A DNA stretch of 64,000 bases, from positions 702,304 to 766,303 of the forward strand of contig NZ_JACSPM010000001.1 of assembly GCF_014837165.1 (NCBI RefSeq). Reading direction: 5' to 3'. The translations under genes were made by a program, and so were the position numbers. This DNA comes from Microbacterium gallinarum (GTDB taxonomy: Bacteria; Actinomycetota; Actinomycetes; Actinomycetales; Microbacteriaceae). The notes below the pieces were generated by a model. That model ran no database searches. It was not told the origin of the DNA and was given only the letters and a program-made list of their open reading frames with translations. This document shows positions 34,047-42,693 of this stretch, piece after piece. Numbering within the stretch: position 1 is the stretch's first letter; each line of letters opens with the position of its first letter.

Positions 34047-34062
34047 TTGTTCGCGCTATCAA
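34047..34062 (+). promoter_or_regulatory. possible LacI operator upstream of the binding-protein operon
   Basis: TTGTTCGCGCTATCAA is a partial palindrome (six of eight pairs, central CGCG) about 75 bases before the ATG at 34136. Its position between divergent sugar genes fits an operator, but no clear -35/-10 pair for the plus strand was found. Confidence 0.4.
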
Positions 34063-34135
34063 AGTCGTGCATGATCGAGAGAAGCCACGAGCGGCGCCCG
34101 TTCCCGTCGATCCCGCTCGACGCGAAGGAGCGTGC

Positions 34136-35476
34136 ATGGTCAGCATCGGGTTCCGCGCGCGCCGCCGGCTGGGGCGGTCGCCACGCGGTCGCCTCACCGT
34201 GCCCGTGCGCGCCCTCTCCGCGCTCGCCCTCGCCGGTTCGCTGCTGCTCGGCGGCTGCGCGGCGACCTCTTCCGACGGACCGATGATCTTCTGGTCGTTC
34301 ACGGGGATCCAGCAGGGCGAACAGGTCGATCGGTACCTCGAGGCGCATCCGGATGCCCGGATCGAACTCAGCGAAGTGGGCACCTCGGCCGAGACGGCCG
34401 ACGCGTTGACGGCGGCGCTCGCCGCGGGTCGCGCGCCCGACCTGGTGCTGATCCAGGGCGACGACCTGCCGCGCTTCCTCGCAGCCGAGGACCGCTTCCT
34501 CGACCTGAGGGACTTCGGCGGGGAGGACGTGGGCGGCGACTACCTCGAATGGGCGCGGGATGCCGCGACCGCGGTCGGCGGGAAGGTCATCGGCGTCCCC
34601 ACCGACGTCGGCGGCATGGCGCTCGCGTACCGCGCGGACCTCTTCGCAGCGGCAGGTCTGCCCACCGAGCCGGAGGAGGTGGCCGCGCTCTGGCCGACCT
34701 GGGAGGACTTCGTCGAGACCGGCATCCGATTCTCGGCGCGGTCCGACGTCGCGTTCGTCGACAACGTCTCGACCACCGTCTTCGTCAACGCCGCCAACCA
34801 GCTGCCGGTCAAGTACTACGGCGACGACGGCGAGCTCGTCCACGCGGCGAACTCCGGCCTCGAGCACGCCTTCGACGTGGCTCTCCGCGCGCACGAGGCC
34901 GGCATCAGTGCCGGCGCCGCCGCCTTCACACCCGGGTGGTCGGCGGCCACGGCCGGCGGCGACTTCGCCGTGATGCCGGCCCCCTCGTGGATGCTCCGCG
35001 TGATCAGGTCGACCGCGCCCGACACGCACGGCGCCTGGCGGATCACGTCGGTTCCCGGTGTCGCCGGGAACTGGGGCGGCAGCTATCTCGCGATCCCGGC
35101 CGGGGCGCAGCATCCCGAAGCCGCATGGGACTACATCGCCGCGACCCAGGCCCCGCGAGCGCAGCTCGAGCACTTCGAATCGGGCGGTCCGCTGCCCGCC
35201 TCCCGGGATCCGTACGACCAGGGCGCCTTCGCCTCCTACGGCGACGACTTCTTCGGGCCGTCGCGGATCGGCGAGGTGCTCACCCGATCGATCGTCGACA
35301 TGCCGGCGGTGCGCCAGGGTCCGGCGTCCACCACCGTGAACACCGCCTTCGTGCAGACGCTCGCCGCCGTCGAGCAGGGCTCCATCCGACCCGCGACCGC
35401 ATGGCGCTCCGCCCTCGACGCCATCGCCGTCGCTCTGCCGCCGTCGGCCGCGGTCGACGGCGCGGACGACCGTTGA
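34136..35476 (+). CDS. sugar-binding lipoprotein of ABC transporter
   Basis: This 446-residue extracellular solute-binding protein has a long Arg-rich n-region, a hydrophobic core and a lipobox LLGGC (Cys near residue 41), followed by MIFWSFTGIQQGEQVDRYLE. It contains the substrate-domain motif GVPTDVGGMALAYRADLF. GAAGGAG lies five bases before ATG 34136; the open frame further upstream is not coding. It lies in the arabinan-type locus, so an arabino-oligosaccharide ligand is inferred. It overlaps the next gene by four bases (TTGA). Confidence 0.92.
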   Translation: MVSIGFRARRRLGRSPRGRLTVPVRALSALALAGSLLLGGCAATSSDGPMIFWSFTGIQQGEQVDRYLEAHPDARIELSEVGTSAETADALTAALAAGRAPDLVLIQGDDLPRFLAAEDRFLDLRDFGGEDVGGDYLEWARDAATAVGGKVIGVPTDVGGMALAYRADLFAAAGLPTEPEEVAALWPTWEDFVETGIRFSARSDVAFVDNVSTTVFVNAANQLPVKYYGDDGELVHAANSGLEHAFDVALRAHEAGISAGAAAFTPGWSAATAGGDFAVMPAPSWMLRVIRSTAPDTHGAWRITSVPGVAGNWGGSYLAIPAGAQHPEAAWDYIAATQAPRAQLEHFESGGPLPASRDPYDQGAFASYGDDFFGPSRIGEVLTRSIVDMPAVRQGPASTTVNTAFVQTLAAVEQGSIRPATAWRSALDAIAVALPPSAAVDGADDR

Positions 35477-36384
35477 TCGACCGACCTCGCCTGCGGTGGG
35501 TCTCCCGGTGGGATGCCGCGGCGCCCTATCTCTTCCTCGCTCCGTTCGCGCTGGTCTTCGCGGTGTTCACGGTTCTGCCGTCGGTGGCGACCTTCGTGCT
35601 CGCGTGGTGGCAGTGGGACCCGCTGGGCGCGCGCGCGTGGGTGGGCGCCGCCAACTTCGAGCGCCTCGCAGCGGACCCGCGGTTCTGGACCGCGACGACG
35701 AACACGCTCGCCATCGCCGCCGCGGCGACGATCGTGCAGGTCGGCATCGCCCTCGGGCTCGCGCATCTCATCCATCGGGTCGCCGGTCGTGCGGTGGGAG
35801 CCGTGCGGGTCTCCCTGCTCGTCCCGTTCGTGACGTCCGGCGCGGCGATCACGATCCTCGTCGCGCAGCTGCTGGACCGGGACTACGGGTCGGTGAACCG
35901 CCTGCTCGACGCGCTCGGGCACCCCCATGTGGACGTGCTCGCCCAGCCGCTGGGAGCGTGGGCGGTGGTCACCGGCATCGTGGTCTGGCGCACCTTCGGG
36001 TTCACGACGCTGCTGATGCTCGCCGTGCTCAGCGCCACACCGCGTGATGTGTTCCGCGCGGCGGAGCTGGACGGCGCCGGAGGGTGGGCCCAGTTCCGCC
36101 ACCTCTCTCTCCCACTGCTGGGACCGGTCATCGCGTTCAGCGTCGTCACCTCCGTCACCGGGGCGCTGCAGCTCTTCGCGGAGCCTCTCCTGCTGGATCC
36201 CGCAGGCGTCACCTGCGGTCCGGCGCGCCAGTGTCAGACCCTCGCACTGCTGGTCTACGAGGTCGGCTTCCGCGACTTCCAGTTCGGATACGCCGCCGCA
36301 GTGTCCACCGCCGTGTTCGCGATCGCCGGCGCGGCCGTCGGCGCTGCGCTGGTGCTCGGCCGTCGCCTGGGGTGGACGACGTGA
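35473..36384 (+). CDS. carbohydrate ABC transporter permease (MalF type), TTG start
   Basis: This 303-residue permease has six hydrophobic segments and the EAA-type loop FRAAELDGAGGWAQFRHLSLP near residues 195-215. No ATG or GTG fits before the first membrane segment in this frame, so TTG 35473, which overlaps the upstream stop, is the likely start. A short CxxxxxxxC loop (VTCGPARQCQT) sits in the last extracellular loop. The partner permease follows with one-base overlap. Confidence 0.88.
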   Translation: MIDRPRLRWVSRWDAAAPYLFLAPFALVFAVFTVLPSVATFVLAWWQWDPLGARAWVGAANFERLAADPRFWTATTNTLAIAAAATIVQVGIALGLAHLIHRVAGRAVGAVRVSLLVPFVTSGAAITILVAQLLDRDYGSVNRLLDALGHPHVDVLAQPLGAWAVVTGIVVWRTFGFTTLLMLAVLSATPRDVFRAAELDGAGGWAQFRHLSLPLLGPVIAFSVVTSVTGALQLFAEPLLLDPAGVTCGPARQCQTLALLVYEVGFRDFQFGYAAAVSTAVFAIAGAAVGAALVLGRRLGWTT

Positions 36385-37208
36385 TGCGTTCCTCGCGGAT
36401 CGAAGGCGCGGTCGTGGTGGTCGCGGCGATCGTGTGCTGGCTGCCGATCTGGTTCATGGTGGTGGTCGCCTCGCGCGACTCTGCGTCGGCGACGACCTTT
36501 CCTCCGCCACTCCTTCCGGGCGGAGCTCTCATCGACAACGTGGAAACGGTCCTGGCGGCGGTGTCCTTCGGCCGGGCGCTGGTGAACTCCGTCATCGTCG
36601 CAGGATGCGTCGCCGTGGGCGGTGCGCTGGCGTGCGCGCTCGCGGGTTTCGCCTTCGCGAAGCTGAGCTTCCGTGGTCGACGCCCGCTGTTCGTGATCGT
36701 GCTGATCGGTCTCACGCTGCCGGTCCAGCTCGCGGTGATCCCGCAGTATCTGCTCGTCTCGGCGTTCGGCTGGGTCGACTCGCTCACGGCGCTGATCGTG
36801 CCGGCACTCGCGAGCGCCTTCGGGGTCTTCTGGATGCGCCAGTACATCGTGGCGACCCTGCCCGACGAGCTCCTCGATGCCGCCGCACTCGATGGCTGCG
36901 GCACCGGGCGGACGTTCCGCCACGTCGCATGGCCCCTCGTCAGGCCGGGAGCAGCGGTCCTCGCCGGCATCCTGTTCGTCACCACCTGGAGCGACTTCAT
37001 GTGGCCGTTCATCGTGCTGCGCTCCCCCGGCGCGCAGACCGTCCAGGTGGCGCTCCGCGCGCTGCAGGGCGAGTACGGCGTCGACTACGCCCTGGTGTTC
37101 ACGGGTGCACTGCTCGCGACGGCGCCGATGGTCATGATGCTCATCGTGGCGGGACGGCGCCTCACGCGTGACGGGATCGCTCGCGTCCCGGGAATCACAC
37201 ACCGCTGA
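36384..37208 (+). CDS. carbohydrate ABC transporter permease (MalG type)
   Basis: This 274-residue permease has six hydrophobic segments and the EAA loop LDAAALDGCGTGRTFRHVAWP near residues 165-185. ATG 36384 overlaps the upstream stop as TGATG. It completes a three-gene importer with no ATPase. Its last 14 bases overlap the end of a convergent lacI-type gene. Confidence 0.92.
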   Translation: MRSSRIEGAVVVVAAIVCWLPIWFMVVVASRDSASATTFPPPLLPGGALIDNVETVLAAVSFGRALVNSVIVAGCVAVGGALACALAGFAFAKLSFRGRRPLFVIVLIGLTLPVQLAVIPQYLLVSAFGWVDSLTALIVPALASAFGVFWMRQYIVATLPDELLDAAALDGCGTGRTFRHVAWPLVRPGAAVLAGILFVTTWSDFMWPFIVLRSPGAQTVQVALRALQGEYGVDYALVFTGALLATAPMVMMLIVAGRRLTRDGIARVPGITHR

Positions 37209-38226
37209 GCATCGACCGCTCCCCTCGGGCGCCGGCGTCGACCGGCGCTGTGCTCTGTCGCACGACGAGCCGCGCGCGAACCTGCACCTCGGACGCGAGG
37301 GCGTCGTCCGCCGCCAGAAGACGTGCGACGGCGGCCGCGGCGAGTTCGTCCGTGCGCGACGAGACGGTCGTGAGCGGCACTGCGGCATGACGCGCGTCGG
37401 CGTGGTCCTCGAGACTCACGATGCTGAGGTCGCAGGGCATCCGCAGGCCACGCGTCCGCAGCCCGCGGACCGCGCCCAGCGCGAAGGAGACCGTGGGCGC
37501 GAGCAGTGCGGTGCAGTCGGCGAGGGCACCGGCATCCTGCCCGAGGCGGAACCCGGCGTCGGCGTCGGCGCCCGCGTCCGCGATGGACCGGAGCCGGACC
37601 CCCGGGACCCCGTGCCGCTCGTCGACGGGCAGTGCCGCTCCCGCGCACGCGACCGCGATCCGGCGGTGGCCGAGCCAAGCCAGGTGCCCCACGGCCACGG
37701 CGACCCGGGCCGGCATGTCGACGCCGAGCGCGAGCATCCTGTGCCGCACCGCCTTCGGCACCGCCGCATGCGCCGTCTCGGCCAGGGAGCTCAGCCGATC
37801 ACGCGCGAGCGGGTCGGCCGCGATGAGCACGATGCCCGCCGTGCCGGGCTCGCCGATGCGCGCGGCCGCGCTCGCCCGCGAACGCTCGTCGGCAGGGTCC
37901 ACGTCGACGATCGTGAGAGCGTGCCCGGCGCGATGCGCCTCTCGCGCGACGGCGTCGACCAGCAGCCCCGATTCGCGCCATCCCTCCGCCGCCACCAGCG
38001 CGACGAGCTGAGGACGCACGCGGCCGGCGAGGCTGCGCGCCGACGCATTCGGCTCGTACCCCATCCTCACGGCGATCTCGAGCACCCGTCGCCGCGTCGC
38101 CTCGGTCATGCCGTCCTGCCCGTTCACGGCTCTCGACACCGTGGTGTGGGAGACGCCGGCGAGCCGTGCGATGTCGTAGATCGTCGGCGGATGAGGCCGC
38201 ACCACCTGCTGACCGACCGCCGTCAT
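37195..38226 (-). CDS. LacI family regulator
   Basis: This 343-residue repressor has a helix-turn-helix IYDIARLAGVSHTTVSRAVNG (residues 16-36), a hinge with PNASARSLAG and a sugar-binding domain. The start is ATG 38226 with GGAG upstream; the open frame to 38358 runs into the divergent lacI gene's leader. It lies next to the binding-protein/permease operon and is divergent from a second lacI gene. It is a good candidate regulator for the arabinan locus. Confidence 0.9.
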   Translation of the reverse strand: MTAVGQQVVRPHPPTIYDIARLAGVSHTTVSRAVNGQDGMTEATRRRVLEIAVRMGYEPNASARSLAGRVRPQLVALVAAEGWRESGLLVDAVAREAHRAGHALTIVDVDPADERSRASAAARIGEPGTAGIVLIAADPLARDRLSSLAETAHAAVPKAVRHRMLALGVDMPARVAVAVGHLAWLGHRRIAVACAGAALPVDERHGVPGVRLRSIADAGADADAGFRLGQDAGALADCTALLAPTVSFALGAVRGLRTRGLRMPCDLSIVSLEDHADARHAAVPLTTVSSRTDELAAAAVARLLAADDALASEVQVRARLVVRQSTAPVDAGARGERSMLSGV

Positions 38227-38348
38227 GCTCACTCCGGGCGGAACCGCGCCGGCAGCGGGCGGCTCGACCGGCCGCCATCCGTCTGCCGGGAGGCCCGAGA
38301 CGCAGATAGAGTCACAAGGTACCTCGGCACCGACCCGAACAGATCCGG

Positions 38349-39386
38349 ATGCAACCACCGTCCCCTTCGCACGCGAAACCGCATGTCACGATGCAGGATG
38401 TCGCGGACAGAGCCGGCGTCTCGGCGCAGACCGTGTCGAACGTGATCAACGGCCGCACCGAACGCGTCGGCGCAGAGACCATCGACCGCGTGACCAGAGT
38501 GATCGATGAGCTGGGATATCGGCTCAATCAGAGTGCCCGCTCGCTCCGCAAGGGGCGGACCGGGATCATCGGACTCGGGCTCCCGGTGCTCGCCTCCGAG
38601 TACTACAGCGAGCTGGCCGAACGCCTGTCGGTGCGATTCGCCGAGCGGGGCATCCGGCTCGTCGCCGAGAACACGGGCGGCGCAATGGCCGCCGAGGTGG
38701 AGTCGCTCGCGGCATCCCATCTCGAGACCTACGACGGCTTCATCCTCGCCGTCGCGGCGAGTGAGTCGGTCGATCTCAACCGTCTGCTGCCCACCAAGCC
38801 CATCGTGCTGCTCGGCGAGCGCGCGCTGTCCAGCCGATTCGACCACGTGCTGATGGACAACGTCGCCGGGGCCTGCATTGCGACGGGGCACCTGCTGGAT
38901 CGAGGGTCGGAGTCGCTGGTCGCACTCGGCGGCGATCGATCGGGTCCGGAGTCGGTGCAGACGCTGCGCACGCGCGGCTTCGACGAGGCCCACCGGGAGC
39001 GCGGCCTGCAGGCGCGGCCCGAGCGGATCGTGAACGGCGGTCTCGACATGGCCGACGGCTACCGAGAGGTCTGCGCCCTGCTCGACCGCGGCATCGGGTT
39101 CGACGGGATCTTCGCCCTCACGGACTCGTGCGCGCACGGCGCGCTGCGTGCGCTCGCCGATCGCCGGGTCCGCGTTCCGGCCGATGTGCAGGTCGTCGGA
39201 TTCGACAACGTCCGGGCGAGCGCCTACTCGACTCCCCGTCTGACGACGATCGAGCCCGGCAACGATGAAATGGCCGACGAGATCGTCCGCGTCATGATGG
39301 CGCGCCTGCAGGCGGGCGCCACGCCCGGCGAGCGTCACCGCAGCACGGCGCACGCCCGGCTCGTGGTGCGCGAGAGCACACGCTAG
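38349..39386 (+). CDS. LacI family regulator
   Basis: This 345-residue repressor has a helix-turn-helix VTMQDVADRAGVSAQTVSNVINGR (residues 13-36), a hinge (YRLNQSARSLRKGRTG) and an effector domain ending with RLVVRESTR. TAGAGT (38307-38312) is a candidate -10 box giving a leader of about 30 bases. It is convergent with the large GH43 gene, from which a terminator separates it, and is a candidate repressor of the operators shared by the two GH43 promoters. Confidence 0.9.
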   Translation: MQPPSPSHAKPHVTMQDVADRAGVSAQTVSNVINGRTERVGAETIDRVTRVIDELGYRLNQSARSLRKGRTGIIGLGLPVLASEYYSELAERLSVRFAERGIRLVAENTGGAMAAEVESLAASHLETYDGFILAVAASESVDLNRLLPTKPIVLLGERALSSRFDHVLMDNVAGACIATGHLLDRGSESLVALGGDRSGPESVQTLRTRGFDEAHRERGLQARPERIVNGGLDMADGYREVCALLDRGIGFDGIFALTDSCAHGALRALADRRVRVPADVQVVGFDNVRASAYSTPRLTTIEPGNDEMADEIVRVMMARLQAGATPGERHRSTAHARLVVRESTR

Positions 39387-39447
39387 AGCCTCCGCCCGGC
39401 GGGCCCGACCGACGATGTCGCGAGCCGGCCGCTGTCTGCGGGCGTGC

Positions 39448-39480
39448 CGGTGGGGGGCCGCAGGACGCGACCCCCCACCG
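39448..39480. terminator. bidirectional terminator between lacI and GH43 genes
   Basis: CGGTGGGGGG (39448-39457) and CCCCCCACCG (39471-39480) form a perfect 10-bp stem with a 13-base loop between two convergent stop codons. Confidence 0.8.
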
Positions 39481-39487
39481 ACCCGGA

Positions 39488-42424
39488 TCACGGTGTGCAG
39501 GACGCCGCTCCGTATTCGACGTCGTACACGGACTGCTCGCGGTCATCTCCGTCTCCGGCCGACACGGTCACCGTGACGGATCCGGCCGGGATGTTCGCCG
39601 CACGAGTCGTGAACACCGACGAGTGCGTCTTACCCGCGACCACCGCGCCGACCTGCTTCGCACCGAAGTCCGAGCCGATCTGCGCGGCGATCATGCGCTC
39701 GTCGTCGTTGCTGACGGAGACCGTCAGCAGGACCTTGCCGCCCACGCAGCGGGACGACACGGCGACCGAGGCCGCCACGGCGGGCAGCACCTCGAACGAC
39801 GCCGTCGCCTCGGAGGCGAGCAGGATGTCGTGCCCGAGGAACTCGGCCTTCACGGTCTGCGCGCCCTCAGCGAGGTCCGCGGGAAGCGTCGCCGACGCCT
39901 CGCCGTCTTCGAGGTAGACCGTCTCGGACCAGTCACCGAGGCTGAACCGCACCTGGCCACCCGTCTCGAAGCCGTCGGCAGCCGACACGGATGCCGTCAC
40001 GACGGTGCTGTCGCCCGCGCGGACGTCGTCCGCCGAGACCTCGACCGTGGTGGCGACGTCCTCGTTGGGGATGCCGCGGATGCTGTTCCACTCGCGGAGG
40101 GTGATCGGGATCACGGTGCCGTGACGCGGACGCGGGACGCCGGCGTTGGTCATCGTGATCGTCTTCGCCTGCCACGTCTGGGCCTCGATGTTCGCCTCGC
40201 ACGCGGCCTGGTAGCCGCCGCCGTTGGTGTAGCGGTCTCCCCACAGGTAGAACTGGCCGGGGCACGCGGTGTCACCGGGGTTCGCCTTGAAGATCACCGG
40301 ACCCTCGTAGCCGGCGTTCGACTGCCACGTCGTGCGACCGAGCGCCGGGGCGATGAGCTCCCACGCGCTGATGTCGCTGTCGAGGAAGTCGGTGTGCTTC
40401 TCCGAGAAGATGTCCGACCCGGCGTTGCCGGCCTCGTTCTTCGTGACGCGGTAGTACTCGTCGCCGACCTTGATCGCGGTGGTGTCGATACGCGACTGCG
40501 GAGCCGGGTTCTGCCACACCTTGGGCTCGGAGAACGTCTGGAAGTCGCGCGTGATGTTGTACCACATCTGCGCGTTCCCCTGACCGGTGCGGTTGATCGG
40601 GTCGTTCCACAGCGACTGTGCCCAGAAGACCGCGTAGGCGCCGATCTCGTCGACCCAGAGCGACTCCGGAGCGAACGCGTTGCCGGCGTTGTCGGGCGCC
40701 ACCTTCACGTGACGCTGAGGCGTCCAGTTGACCAGGTCGTTCGACTCGAACACCTCGATGTACTGCGTGTCGTTGATCGCGTACCCGCCCTGGTCGTACC
40801 AGTTGAGGTCGGTGGCGATCATGTAGAACGTGTCGCCGTCGGGCGAGCGGACGATGTGCGGGTCACGCAGACCCTGATCGCCGAGCTGCGAGACGAGCGA
40901 CGGCCAGCCTCCGGTGAGACCGGTCCAGTCCAGCGCGGTGTTGCCGTTGGACGTCGCGAACATGATCTGCTCGCCGTCCGCGATGCCCTCGCCCTTGAAG
41001 TAGCCGAGGAAGTACCGCTCGTTCTCCTCCGTGCGAGGGAGCGGCTTCACGACGACGTCGAAGGTCTTCTCGACCTCGGCGTCGCCCTTGGCGATGGTCG
41101 CGGTGAGCGTCACCTCGACCTCGGCGTGGCCGTACGCGGGGCGGGTGACCACACCGGTCGGCGAGACTGCGTCGGAGTCGGACTCCCACGTGATCTCCGA
41201 GCCCCATCGTCCGGCGTCGGGCAGCGTGATGTTGCCGCGCACGTTGTCGGTCTCGTAGAGCTCGAGGTCGAGTGCGTCGCGATCGACCGAGTGTCCATCG
41301 TCGAACTCGGCCGGGACGGTCACCTGGATCTCGCGGACGGCGACCGACTCAGAGCCCTTGCGCAGGGTGGCGGTCAGCGTGGCGGTCACGTCGGGCTCCC
41401 CGAGTGCCGGGCGGGTGATCACGCCGCGGATCGGCACCTTGCGGGCGCTGTTCACAGCGGGCGGGTTCACCACCTCGACCACGGCGGGGTCGGACGACGC
41501 CCACGTGATCGTCGAACCGGCGACGCTGCCGAGCTTCGGCAGCTCGAGGTCCTCGACGATGGCACTCGTGAGTCCGAGGTCGATGGCCGCGGCATCCGCT
41601 TCCACTCCCTCGTCATTGCCCTGCGCCGCACGCATCGCGACCTCGGAAGCGCTCAGACCGCGGTCGTACACACGGAAGTCCGCCAGCGTGCCGCGGAACG
41701 AGTAGTTGCCGGGCACCTGCGAGCGAGCGAGGAAGTTGCAGTTCGTGCCAGCGGCATTGACCGACGGCGGGGTCGTGATCGTGGCGGACTGCGCGTGCTG
41801 CACGCCGTCCACGAACAGGGTGCCGGTCCACGAGGTGCCGTTGGCGTTCGGCGTCTGCGTGTAGGTGACGTGCTTCCACACGCCCTCCGCCAGCCGCACG
41901 CGGTTCTGCTGCACGTTGACGTTGCCTGCGGCGACGCGCAGGCGCTGCGTGTTCGACGAGAACAGCTGGCCCTGCTGGCCGGTCGTCGCATCGCACGACG
42001 CCTTGTTGCCGAGACTCCAGATCTGGTGCTCACCGACGTTGGCGGGGTCGATCCAGATGTCGTAGTCGACGGTGATCGCCTGCATGCCGGCCGTCAGGTC
42101 GTTCGGCAGCCGCACGTACGCGCCGGAGAGGGCGTCGGCATAGTCATCGGGATTGAAGCGGATGCCGCGGCCCTCCCGGGCCGCGTTGTCGGGGTTCACC
42201 AGTGTGGCGTCGGCTGCCTCGCCGGCCGAACCGGTGTTGGCGACGCGGGTGCCCGTCGTCTCGTTGAGGAGGAACTGGTGGACGAGGCCGTCGACGACGT
42301 CCTCGTAGACGGGCTCTGCCGCCGCGGGCGTGGCGGCGATGACGCCGACGCACAGGGCGGCCGCAGCGGTCAGCGCGGTGACGCGACCTCTGCGTCGTTG
42401 TCGGGTGGGGGCGGGATGCGCCAT
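39488..42424 (-). CDS. secreted GH43 glycosidase with LamG, Ig-like repeats and Cys-bracketed C-terminal domain
   Basis: This 978-residue exported enzyme has: signal peptide (1-36); LamG/concanavalin-like module (about 45-265, ending FRVYDRGLSASEVAM); two atrophied bacterial Ig-like repeats (about 280-465, each ending in a VTVP or VVVKP strand); GH43 domain (about 470-800) with RDPHIVRSPDG, FAPESLWVD and YEGPVIFK as candidate Asp/Glu positions; an Ig-like strand region (about 810-890); and the C-terminal domain with Cys 83 residues apart. This copy ends SCTP rather than SCG. ATG 42424 follows GAAGGAG. Predicted role: extracellular arabinan/arabinoxylan breakdown. Confidence 0.87.
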   Translation of the reverse strand: MAHPAPTRQRRRGRVTALTAAAALCVGVIAATPAAAEPVYEDVVDGLVHQFLLNETTGTRVANTGSAGEAADATLVNPDNAAREGRGIRFNPDDYADALSGAYVRLPNDLTAGMQAITVDYDIWIDPANVGEHQIWSLGNKASCDATTGQQGQLFSSNTQRLRVAAGNVNVQQNRVRLAEGVWKHVTYTQTPNANGTSWTGTLFVDGVQHAQSATITTPPSVNAAGTNCNFLARSQVPGNYSFRGTLADFRVYDRGLSASEVAMRAAQGNDEGVEADAAAIDLGLTSAIVEDLELPKLGSVAGSTITWASSDPAVVEVVNPPAVNSARKVPIRGVITRPALGEPDVTATLTATLRKGSESVAVREIQVTVPAEFDDGHSVDRDALDLELYETDNVRGNITLPDAGRWGSEITWESDSDAVSPTGVVTRPAYGHAEVEVTLTATIAKGDAEVEKTFDVVVKPLPRTEENERYFLGYFKGEGIADGEQIMFATSNGNTALDWTGLTGGWPSLVSQLGDQGLRDPHIVRSPDGDTFYMIATDLNWYDQGGYAINDTQYIEVFESNDLVNWTPQRHVKVAPDNAGNAFAPESLWVDEIGAYAVFWAQSLWNDPINRTGQGNAQMWYNITRDFQTFSEPKVWQNPAPQSRIDTTAIKVGDEYYRVTKNEAGNAGSDIFSEKHTDFLDSDISAWELIAPALGRTTWQSNAGYEGPVIFKANPGDTACPGQFYLWGDRYTNGGGYQAACEANIEAQTWQAKTITMTNAGVPRPRHGTVIPITLREWNSIRGIPNEDVATTVEVSADDVRAGDSTVVTASVSAADGFETGGQVRFSLGDWSETVYLEDGEASATLPADLAEGAQTVKAEFLGHDILLASEATASFEVLPAVAASVAVSSRCVGGKVLLTVSVSNDDERMIAAQIGSDFGAKQVGAVVAGKTHSSVFTTRAANIPAGSVTVTVSAGDGDDREQSVYDVEYGAASCTP

Positions 42425-42495
42425 GGAGCACTCCTTCGTGCGATCGTCGGCCGAATGTGATCACGCCGCGTGAGCTGGGACTCCGACGGCGACAG

Positions 42496-42558
42496 CCGAG
42501 GTTTATCCATCAACCTCGGCCTGTTTCGCATGTTAGCGGTCACACTGCGAGTTGCCAA
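42496..42558 (-). promoter_or_regulatory. promoter, shared operator and leader hairpin of GH43 gene
   Basis: Minus strand: TTGGCA (42558-42553), 17 bases, TAACAT (42535-42530), with the 19-base block TGTGACCGCTAACATGCGA (42544-42526) identical to that before the GH43 gene at 33866. Downstream, CCGAGGTT/AACCTCGG arms (42496-42503, 42512-42519) form an 8-bp hairpin around an operator-like sequence related to TTGATCGATCAA. The remaining 265-bp gap towards the reductase gene shows no other gene. Confidence 0.8.
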
Positions 42559-42693
42559 GAGGCAGTGGTCGACCGAGCTGCGGCCGGCCGCGCGCTCCGA
42601 GCACGCGAGACGTCACATCTGCGACGAGACGGCGTGCGCGGGGCGACGTTTCGTCGCAGATCCGTCGTCTCGACGGCGGATCCGCGACGAAAG

